In this document: positions 5,644 to 11,360 of the stretch, in pieces | Layout of the letters: each line of letters begins with the position of its first letter | Position numbering within the stretch: position 1 is the stretch's first letter | Assembly: GCA_041629655.1 (NCBI GenBank) | Contig: JBFKMV010000116.1 | Span: 1-16,244 of the forward strand | Reading direction: 5' to 3' | Length of the DNA: 16,244 bases | From: JBFKMV01 sp041629655 | GTDB taxonomy: Bacteria; Acidobacteriota; Polarisedimenticolia; Polarisedimenticolales; Polarisedimenticolaceae | Translations under genes and position numbers: made by a program | Notes under the pieces: model-generated | Databases searched by the model: none | Told to the model about the DNA's origin: nothing | The model's input: only the letters and a program-made list of their open reading frames with translations

Positions 5644-8364
5644 TTGCGTCGACTGATCCCGTTCCTGGCGCTGACCCTCGTGGTCGTGGCGACCTGGTGG
5701 GCCGGCGGCCTGGGGCCGCTCGAGCGCTACCTGACGGACGTCCGCTTCCGGTTGGTCGAGCGGGAAGCGCAAGGGGGCGTGGTGGTGGTCGGCATCGACC
5801 CGCGGAGCCTGGAGCAGCTCGACGTCTGGCCCTGGGCCCGCGGCTACCACGCCACGACGTTGGAGAACCTGCTGGCCGCGGGCGCGACGCGCGTCGCCTT
5901 CGACGTCGACTTCAGCTCGCGCTCCGACGACGCCGGAGAGGACCGTGACCTGGCCCGCGCGCTCGCCGCGGCGGGACCGCGGGTCGTGCTGCCGCTGTTC
6001 CGGCAGTACCAGCGTGACGGGCGAGGCGGCCGGCGGCTCGTCGAGACCGGCCCGCTGCCGATGTTCCGCGAGCACGCGCGGCTGGGGACGATCAACGTGC
6101 GCCCCGATCCCGGCGGCCTGGCGCGCCGCTACGCCGCGTTCGACGAGGACGGAGGCACCCGCGTGCCCTCGCTGGCGCTGGCGCTCCAGGATCTCGCGGA
6201 CCCGCCCTCCCGGCCGTTCCATCTCGACTTCGGCATCGACGTCGACACGATCCCGGTGCTGTCCTACGTGGACGTGCTGACGGGCCAGTTCGACCCCGCG
6301 GTCGTGCGCGGGCGGGCGGTGATCGTCGGTGCCACCGCGGTCGAGCTGGGCGATTACGTCGCGGTTCCGCTGCAGTCCACGATCCCCGGCCCGCTGCTCC
6401 AGGCGCTGGCCTTCGAGTCGTTGCAGCAGGGGCGGGCCCTGCAGCGCCCGGCGGCGCTGCCGACGCTGCTGCTGACCCTCGGCATCGCGCTGGCCGGCTG
6501 GTGGTTGCTGCGGTCGTCCTCGTGGCGCGCGGGCCTGCTGGTCACCGCGACGCTGGTGACCAGCGTGCTGCTGCTGGCGGTCGTGGTCCAGACCCGCGCC
6601 CCGCTGCTGCTCGACGTCGCGCCCGCACTGCTGCTCGTGCTCGGCGGCTTCGTGCTCAACGTCGCGCTGCGCGTCGACCAGCAGGGCCTGCGGCTGCTGC
6701 TGCAGTCGATCCGGATGCGGCAGACCGAGGGCATGATGCGGCTGGTGGTCGACCACAGCTTCGACGCCATCGTCACCGTCGACTCGCACGGCGGCATCGA
6801 GACGGTCAACCCGGCCGCGGAGTCGATGTTCGGCCGCTCGCGCGAGGAGCTGGCCGGCCGGCCGATCACCGAGCTGGTGTCGGCCCCCGAGCCCGGCGAG
6901 GCCGTCGGGCGCCGTCGTTCGGGCGACGGCTTTCCGGTCGAGGTCACGGTCAGCGCGCTGGCCGACCGGCGCGATCCCCGGCGGGTCTACTTCCTCCGCG
7001 ACATCACCGAGCGCAAGGCGCACGAGCAAGCGCTCGAACGCCAGGCGACCTACGACGGCCTGACCGGCCTGCCCAACCGGCTGCTGCTGCGCCGGCGGCT
7101 GGAGCAGGCGCTGCGCGCGGCGCGCGCCCACGGCTCGCCGGTGGCGTTCATGATCCTCGACCTCGATCGCTTCAAGGAGGTCAACGACACGCTGGGACAC
7201 CACCTCGGCGACCAGCTGCTGGAACAGATCGCGCAGCGGCTGGTGCGTCCGATCCGCGACGACGACACCATCGCGCGCTTCGGCGGCGACGAGTTCGCGA
7301 TCCTGCTGCCGGAAACGTCGCTCGACGAGGCGCTGCGGCTGGGACGCGAGCTGATCGGGACGCTGGGCGCGCCGCTCAGGCTCCACGACCTCTCGCTCCA
7401 GATCGGGGCCAGCCTCGGAATCGCGATGTTCCCGTACCACGCCATGGACGCCACCGAGCTGATCCAGCGCGCCGACGTGGCGATGTACCTGGCCAAGCGC
7501 ACCCGCAACGAGCTTTCGGTGTACGACCCCGAGGAGGACTTCAGCAGCCTGCGCCACCTCACGCTGAACGGCGAGTTGAAGCAGGCGATCGACCAGGGCG
7601 ACATGACGCTGTACTACCAGCCCAAGATCTCGTGCGAGACGGGGCGTCTGACCGGCGTCGAGGCGCTGGTGCGCTGGCAGCACCGCGAGCACGGCCTGAT
7701 CCCGCCGGGCGAGTTCATCCACGTGGCCGAGCACAGCGGCCTGATCCGGCCGCTCTCGCGCTGGGTCCTGCGCAGCGCGCTCGAGCAGTGCGCGCGCTGG
7801 CAACGCGCGCGGATGTCGATCGCCGTCTCGGTCAACCTCTCGGCGCGCAACCTCCAGGAGGAGGACCTGCCCGAGGCGCTGAGCGGGATGCTCGACGAGT
7901 CCGGCACCCCGCCGCGGCTGCTGACGCTCGAGATCACCGAGAGCGTGCTGATGGAGAACCCCAAGCGCGCCATGGCGGTGCTGACGGAGTTCAGCCGGCT
8001 CGGCGTCAACATCTCGATCGACGACTACGGGACCGGCTACTCGTCGCTGGCCTACCTGAAGCGGCTGCCGGCCCGCGAGATCAAGATCGACCGCGGCTTC
8101 GTCTCCGAGATCGACCGCAACCGCGACGACGCGGTGATCGTCCGCTCGTCGATCGAGATGGCGCACAACCTCGGCCTGTCGGTAGTGGCCGAGGGCGTGG
8201 AGAACGAGGAGGTCTGGCGGCGTCTGCGGGCCTTCGGCTGTAACAGCGCCCAGGGCTACTTCTTCAGCAAGCCGCTGCCCGAGCGCGGCTTCGAGCGCTG
8301 GCTCGACTCGTCGCCGTGGAAGCCCGGGTCGAAAAGGGACCGGCGCAAGCCCTCGGTCGCCTGA
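5644..8364 (+). CDS. CHASE2-PAS-GGDEF-EAL membrane c-di-GMP cyclase/phosphodiesterase
   Basis: A 906-residue inner-membrane sensor. TM1 (about 4-22) is followed by a periplasmic CHASE2 domain (about 25-265, with LTDVRFRLV, GIDPRSLEQL, WPWARGYHATTLENLLAAGA and FDVDFSSRS). Three TM helices (about 275-345) and a PAS domain (about 358-465, closing in FLRDITERK) come next. The GGDEF domain (about 470-635) keeps GGDEF at 547-551 and the inhibitory-site RxxD at 538-541. The EAL domain (about 650-890) keeps EAL 673-675, N731, E763, DD 793-794, K814, E850 and Q870. Both activities are therefore plausible. The start is TTG at 5644 with only AGG beside it; no other start precedes TM1, so translation is probably coupled to the FecR gene. 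Families and catalytic motifs are certain; the sensed signal is unknown. Confidence 0.95.
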   Translation: MRRLIPFLALTLVVVATWWAGGLGPLERYLTDVRFRLVEREAQGGVVVVGIDPRSLEQLDVWPWARGYHATTLENLLAAGATRVAFDVDFSSRSDDAGEDRDLARALAAAGPRVVLPLFRQYQRDGRGGRRLVETGPLPMFREHARLGTINVRPDPGGLARRYAAFDEDGGTRVPSLALALQDLADPPSRPFHLDFGIDVDTIPVLSYVDVLTGQFDPAVVRGRAVIVGATAVELGDYVAVPLQSTIPGPLLQALAFESLQQGRALQRPAALPTLLLTLGIALAGWWLLRSSSWRAGLLVTATLVTSVLLLAVVVQTRAPLLLDVAPALLLVLGGFVLNVALRVDQQGLRLLLQSIRMRQTEGMMRLVVDHSFDAIVTVDSHGGIETVNPAAESMFGRSREELAGRPITELVSAPEPGEAVGRRRSGDGFPVEVTVSALADRRDPRRVYFLRDITERKAHEQALERQATYDGLTGLPNRLLLRRRLEQALRAARAHGSPVAFMILDLDRFKEVNDTLGHHLGDQLLEQIAQRLVRPIRDDDTIARFGGDEFAILLPETSLDEALRLGRELIGTLGAPLRLHDLSLQIGASLGIAMFPYHAMDATELIQRADVAMYLAKRTRNELSVYDPEEDFSSLRHLTLNGELKQAIDQGDMTLYYQPKISCETGRLTGVEALVRWQHREHGLIPPGEFIHVAEHSGLIRPLSRWVLRSALEQCARWQRARMSIAVSVNLSARNLQEEDLPEALSGMLDESGTPPRLLTLEITESVLMENPKRAMAVLTEFSRLGVNISIDDYGTGYSSLAYLKRLPAREIKIDRGFVSEIDRNRDDAVIVRSSIEMAHNLGLSVVAEGVENEEVWRRLRAFGCNSAQGYFFSKPLPERGFERWLDSSPWKPGSKRDRRKPSVA

Positions 8365-8373
8365 GCGTTCGGG

Positions 8374-8379
8374 TAGACT
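8374..8379 (+). promoter_or_regulatory. Putative -10 (TAGACT) for the quinone oxidoreductase gene
   Basis: TAGACT preceded by GGG lies 25 bases before the ATG at 8405. The identical hexamer precedes nadA and nadB, and TAGAGT and TAGAAT precede fpg and the CDF gene. Transcription would start near 8386. The -35 region is not recognisable. Confidence 0.45.
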
Positions 8380-8380
8380 G

Positions 8381-8398
8381 GTCTTCCCGGAGGAAGAC
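8381..8398 (+). promoter_or_regulatory. Perfect inverted repeat embedding the qor ribosome binding site
   Basis: GTCTTCC (8381-8387), CGGA, GGAAGAC (8392-8398): a perfect 7-base stem with a 4-base loop. The Shine-Dalgarno GGAGGAAG (8389-8396) lies in the loop and right arm. On a transcript reading through from upstream it would be paired. On one starting near 8386 the left arm is absent and the site is free. As DNA it would also be an operator across the start site. Confidence 0.5.
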
Positions 8399-8404
8399 GC
8401 GGTC

Positions 8405-9379
8405 ATGCCCAAGGCGATCAGGATCCACCACACCGGCGGCCCCGAGGTGCTGGCCTGGGAGGACGTCGAGGTCGGCGAGCCCGCTCCCGGCGAGGTCCGG
8501 CTGCGGCAGACCGCGGTCGGGCTGAACTACATCGACACCTACCACCGCAGCGGCCTGTACGCGTTGCCCGAGCTGCCGGCCGTGCTGGGGCGCGAGGCGG
8601 TGGGCGTGGTCGAGGCCGTGGGCGCCGACGTCGACGGGCTGAAGGTCGGCGACCGCGTGGCCTACGCGCTCCACCCCGGGGCCTACACCGAGGCTCGCAC
8701 CATCCCGGCCAAAGTGCTGGTGCCCGTGCCGCCGGACATCGACGACCGCACCGCGGCGGCGATGATGCTCAAGGGGCTGACGGCGTGGTACCTGCTGCGG
8801 CGGACCCATCGCGTCTCGCGGAACGAGACGATCCTGGTCCACGCCGCCGCCGGCGGGGTCGGGCTGATCGCCTGCCAGTGGGCGCGCCATCTGGGCGCCA
8901 CGGTGATCGGCACGGTCGGCTCGGACCACAAGGCCGAGCTGGCCCGCTCCCACGGCTGCCACCACACCATCGTCTACACCCGCGAGAGCTTCGTCGAGCG
9001 CGTGCGCGAGCTGACCGGTGGCGCCGGCGTCCCGGTGGTCTACGACGCCGTCGGCCGCGACACGTTCGAGGGCTCGCTGGACTGCCTGTCCCCGCTGGGC
9101 CTGTTGGTCAGCTTCGGCCAGGCCTCGGGTCCGGTCCCGCCGTTCCCGATCGGAGTGCTGGCGGCCAAGGGCTCGCTGTACCTGACGCGGCCGACGCTGG
9201 TCAACTACATCGCGCGCCGCGAGGACCTGCTGGAGGGGGCCCGGGAGCTGTTCGACCTGGTGGAATCGGGCGCGGTGCGGGTGGAGGTCAACCAGACCTA
9301 CCGGCTCGGCGACGCGGCTCAGGCGCACCGCGACCTGGAGCAACGGAAGACCACGGGATCGACGGTGCTGCTGCCCTGA
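8405..9379 (+). CDS. qorA: Quinone oxidoreductase, zinc-independent MDR family (QOR type)
   Basis: A 324-residue cytosolic NADPH:quinone oxidoreductase of the medium-chain dehydrogenase/reductase superfamily, close to the usual family length. The N-terminal GroES-like domain (about 1-125) shows MPKAIRIHHTGGPEVLAWED, LNYIDTYHRSGLY and VLGREAVGVVEAVG. It lacks the catalytic-zinc Cys and the structural-zinc Cys cluster, as expected of QOR. The Rossmann domain carries HAAAGGVGL (146-154), the NADPH-binding turn, followed by ACQWARHLGATVIGTVGS. The C-terminal FGQASGPVPPFP and LTRPTL are also typical QOR stretches. The ATG is supported by GGAGGAAG upstream. It follows the CHASE2 gene by 40 bases but probably has its own promoter. 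The likely role is reducing quinones or other electrophilic carbonyls; the true substrate is unknown. Confidence 0.92.
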   Translation: MPKAIRIHHTGGPEVLAWEDVEVGEPAPGEVRLRQTAVGLNYIDTYHRSGLYALPELPAVLGREAVGVVEAVGADVDGLKVGDRVAYALHPGAYTEARTIPAKVLVPVPPDIDDRTAAAMMLKGLTAWYLLRRTHRVSRNETILVHAAAGGVGLIACQWARHLGATVIGTVGSDHKAELARSHGCHHTIVYTRESFVERVRELTGGAGVPVVYDAVGRDTFEGSLDCLSPLGLLVSFGQASGPVPPFPIGVLAAKGSLYLTRPTLVNYIARREDLLEGARELFDLVESGAVRVEVNQTYRLGDAAQAHRDLEQRKTTGSTVLLP

Positions 9380-9397
9380 CGCGGCGGCCGGCGCCGC

Positions 9398-9574
9398 TCA
9401 GGCCTCTTCGTCGTAGTATTCCTCGTCGGTGTCGAACTCGTCGAGCTTGGCGTTGCCGCAGGTCTCGCACAACGCCTCGGTGATGACCTCCTTCTCGTAG
9501 TGCCACTCGAACAGGTACGTGGGCGAATCGCACTCGCGGCAGACGAGAAAATCAGGCTCCCGGATGATCGTCAT
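9398..9574 (-). CDS. 58-residue CxxC...CxxC zinc-ribbon protein
   Basis: A small cytosolic protein with C12-x2-C15 and C36-x2-C39, a four-Cys zinc-ribbon layout, and an acidic, Tyr-containing tail (DEFDTDEEYYDEEA). The ATG at 9574 is preferred over a GTG at 9583 because GAGGTG lies 6 bases before it; that ribosome binding site would be consumed by the GTG start. It also has a good promoter (9608-9636). The dedicated promoter, strong ribosome binding site and paired cysteines argue that this is a real gene despite its size. It ends 18 bases from the convergent quinone oxidoreductase stop. I do not recognise a named family. Function unknown; nucleic-acid or protein binding is typical of such folds but is not shown. 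Confidence 0.75.
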   Translation of the reverse strand: MTIIREPDFLVCRECDSPTYLFEWHYEKEVITEALCETCGNAKLDEFDTDEEYYDEEA

Positions 9575-9580
9575 CGTCGT

Positions 9581-9586
9581 CACCTC
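9581..9586 (-). promoter_or_regulatory. Ribosome binding site of the zinc-ribbon gene
   Basis: The minus strand reads GAGGTG, matching the anti-Shine-Dalgarno perfectly over six bases, with a 6-base spacer to the ATG at 9574. It fixes the start. Confidence 0.75.
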
Positions 9587-9607
9587 GCCACTTGGGCCCC
9601 GTGACGA

Positions 9608-9636
9608 AATGTAGGTTCGCGGAGCAGGGCCGGCAA
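9608..9636 (-). promoter_or_regulatory. Promoter of the zinc-ribbon gene (TTGCCG-17-TACATT)
   Basis: On the minus strand TTGCCG (9636-9631) is followed by a 17-base spacer and TACATT (9613-9608). Transcription would start near 9601, giving a leader of about 27 bases. The -10 sits in ACCTACATTT, the same ten bases as in the promoter at 3244-3272, and a short CGAA/TTCG inverted repeat flanks it. Confidence 0.55.
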
Positions 9637-9662
9637 GCCGGGCGGCCGGCCGCCGGGCCCCG

Positions 9663-10361
9663 TCAGTCCCGGGAGACGAACAGCCGCAGCACGTACCAGA
9701 ACATCAGCGCGACCGATGCGAACAGCTCCAGCGCCGCCCCCACGTGGCGGTCGGTGGGGAAGTGGTGGATCACGTTGGAGGTGTCGTAGAGGATCGCCGC
9801 CCCGGCCAGCCCGACCATCGCCACCGAGAAGAACGTCCCGAGCTGGAAGCCGAACAGCACCCCCGCCACGATCAGCGCCAGGGCGACCAGGAAGGCCCAC
9901 TTGAGCAGCGCGCCGAGGAACGAGAAGTCCTTGCGGCTGATGAACGCGATCGCGGTCAGCCCGGCGAAGCCGAACAGCGTCACCGCGGCGGCGCTGGAGA
10001 TCGCGCCGGGGGCGTAGTAGTTGGCGATGTAGAGCAGCGGCACGAAGATCAGCGACTGGGCGAGCACGAACCCGCCGAGGGCCGCGTATTGCACCCCGCG
10101 CGACGTCGAGCCGTGCGCGAAGCGGCTGGCCAGCCAGCTCACGATCACGAACCCGCCCAGCACGAACAGCCAGTTGACACCCAGCATCGCCTGGGCCAGC
10201 GTCTCGGCGATCGAGGTCGAGAAATAGAACAGCTCCAGGAGCACGAACAGCACGATCGCGCCGAACAGGTGATTGTAGGTACGGACGATGAAGGCCGAGC
10301 GCGCGTCGGCACCCACGGCCTCGATCGGCGGCGCGGTCTGCGTTCCGTAAAGATCGTTCAT
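9663..10361 (-). CDS. Bax inhibitor-1 / YccA-YetJ family membrane protein
   Basis: A 232-residue inner-membrane protein with seven predicted TM helices, the size and layout of bacterial BI-1 (TMBIM) proteins, which include the Ca2+ leak channel YetJ and the FtsH-associated YccA. The signature is in TM6, AAILYDTSNVIHHFPTD (YDT Asp at 193). In TM7 the position usually Asp (LYLD in YccA/YetJ) is Ser216 (LFASVALMFWYVLRLF), so the two-Asp pH sensor described for YetJ is incomplete. The start at 10361 is set by GAGGAGGAG 6 bases upstream; an upstream in-frame extension to 10424 would run into the divergent fpg gene. It is transcribed divergently from fpg through a shared -10 block. Probable role: ion leak or stress-related membrane function; not provable here. 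Confidence 0.9.
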   Translation of the reverse strand: MNDLYGTQTAPPIEAVGADARSAFIVRTYNHLFGAIVLFVLLELFYFSTSIAETLAQAMLGVNWLFVLGGFVIVSWLASRFAHGSTSRGVQYAALGGFVLAQSLIFVPLLYIANYYAPGAISSAAAVTLFGFAGLTAIAFISRKDFSFLGALLKWAFLVALALIVAGVLFGFQLGTFFSVAMVGLAGAAILYDTSNVIHHFPTDRHVGAALELFASVALMFWYVLRLFVSRD

Positions 10362-10367
10362 CGGGGT

Positions 10368-10376
10368 CTCCTCCTC
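10368..10376 (-). promoter_or_regulatory. Ribosome binding site of the BI-1 gene
   Basis: The minus strand reads GAGGAGGAG, 6 bases from the ATG at 10361, and rules in that start over the longer open frame. Confidence 0.8.
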
Positions 10377-10391
10377 GCGCGGGTTCCTCGC

Positions 10392-10400
10392 TAGAGTATA
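10392..10400. promoter_or_regulatory. Overlapping divergent -10 elements for fpg (+) and the BI-1 gene (-)
   Basis: The nine bases TAGAGTATA hold TAGAGT on the plus strand (10392-10397), 7 bases before the fpg GTG, and TATACT on the minus strand (10400-10395), about 33 bases before the BI-1 ATG. The two hexamers share three base pairs, so opening would serve either direction. The -35 regions are weak on both sides. Confidence 0.55.
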
Positions 10401-10404
10401 GGGC

Positions 10405-11292
10405 GTGCCCGAGCTGCCCGACATCCTGGTCTACGTGGAGGCCCTGGAGGCGCGGATCTCCGGCCGGATCCTGGAGCGCGTCCGCCTGGCCAGCCCGTTC
10501 CTGCTGCGCAGCGTCGACCCGCCGCTGCGCGAGGTCGCGGGCCGTCGCGTGACCGGGCTGGGGCGCCTGGGCAAGCGGATCGTGATTCGCCTGGAGGGCG
10601 GCCTCGCGCTGGTGCTGCACCTGATGATCGCCGGGCGCCTGCGCTGGAGGCCGGCGGGCGCCAAGCTGCCCGGCAAGATCGGCCTGGCCGCGTTCGATTT
10701 CGAGCCGGGGACGCTGCTGCTGACCGAGGCCGGCACGAAGAAGCGCGCGGCGCTCCACGTGGTGCGGGAGCCCGCAGGGTTGGCGGCCCTCGACCGCGGC
10801 GGGCTCGAGGTGCTCGACTGCGACCTCGACGGGTTCCGGGACGCGCTGGTGCGCGAGAGCCACACGCTGAAGCGCGCGCTGACCGACCCGCGCCTGTTCA
10901 GCGGGATCGGCAACGCCTACTCCGACGAGATCCTGCACCGCGCCCGGCTGTCGCCGTTCGTGCTGACGCGCAAGCTGACCGCGGAGCAGACGAGCGCCCT
11001 GTTCGACGCCACCCGCGCCGTGCTGCGGGAGTGGACCGAGCGTCTGCGTCGCGAGACCGGAGACACCTTCCCCGAGAAGGTCACGGCGTTCCGCGAGGGC
11101 ATGGCCGTCCACGGCCGCTACCGCGAGCCCTGCCCCGACTGCGGCTCCCCCGTGCAGCGGATCGTCTACTCGCAGAACGAGGCCAATTACTGCGCGCGCT
11201 GCCAGACCGGCGGCCGCCTGCTCGCCGACCGCGCCCTGTCGCGGCTGCTCAAGAGCGACTGGCCGCGGACGATCGAGGAGCTGGAGCGCTAG
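10405..11292 (+). CDS. Fpg/Nei family DNA glycosylase, atypical subfamily
   Basis: A 295-residue base-excision repair glycosylase/AP lyase homologue. It keeps the N-terminal MPELPD (catalytic Pro2 and Glu3), Lys57 in GRLGKRIVIRL, and the helix-two-turn-helix GIGNAYSDEI. A C-terminal zinc finger is present, C243-x2-C246-x16-C263-x2-C266. It departs from E. coli Fpg at DNA-contact points: HLMIAG replaces HLGMSG (intercalating Met becomes Ile), EAGTKKRA replaces the DPRRFG loop, and the zinc-finger Arg of QRxTFYC is Asn in SQNEANYC. A tail (GGRLLADRALSRLLKSDWPRTIEELER) extends past the finger. It may therefore prefer different lesions from 8-oxoguanine. The start is GTG with no Shine-Dalgarno but TAGAGT 7 bases upstream, suggesting a leaderless mRNA. 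Family is sure; lesion specificity is not, so I give no symbol. Confidence 0.9.
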   Translation: MPELPDILVYVEALEARISGRILERVRLASPFLLRSVDPPLREVAGRRVTGLGRLGKRIVIRLEGGLALVLHLMIAGRLRWRPAGAKLPGKIGLAAFDFEPGTLLLTEAGTKKRAALHVVREPAGLAALDRGGLEVLDCDLDGFRDALVRESHTLKRALTDPRLFSGIGNAYSDEILHRARLSPFVLTRKLTAEQTSALFDATRAVLREWTERLRRETGDTFPEKVTAFREGMAVHGRYREPCPDCGSPVQRIVYSQNEANYCARCQTGGRLLADRALSRLLKSDWPRTIEELER

Positions 11293-11360
11293 CCAGGTCG
11301 GCCAGCGCATGGCCGGTGATGCCGCAGGCCGCGAAGGCCAGCAGCGGGATCGGCTGCGGA
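11293..11360. other. Convergent gap with a small GC-rich hairpin
   Basis: These 68 bases separate the convergent fpg and CDF stops. CGGCC (11299-11303) pairs with GGCCG (11311-11315) across a 7-base loop, but no T-run follows on either strand, so it is at best a weak terminator. Read on the minus strand in one frame it gives IPLLAFAACGITGHALADLA, a gene-like hydrophobic stretch without a start of its own, possibly a gene remnant. Confidence 0.3.

Noticed and set aside
4597..8433. 1278-codon open frame on the minus strand across the FecR and CHASE2 genes
   Set aside because: Low-complexity Gln/Arg/His/Ala translation opposite two genes with clear domains; a GC-content artefact, not a giant gene.
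9641..9654. Perfect palindrome GGCGGCCGGCCGCC as terminator or operator
   Set aside because: It has no loop and no T-run, lies upstream of the zinc-ribbon -35, and such GC palindromes are expected often at this base composition.
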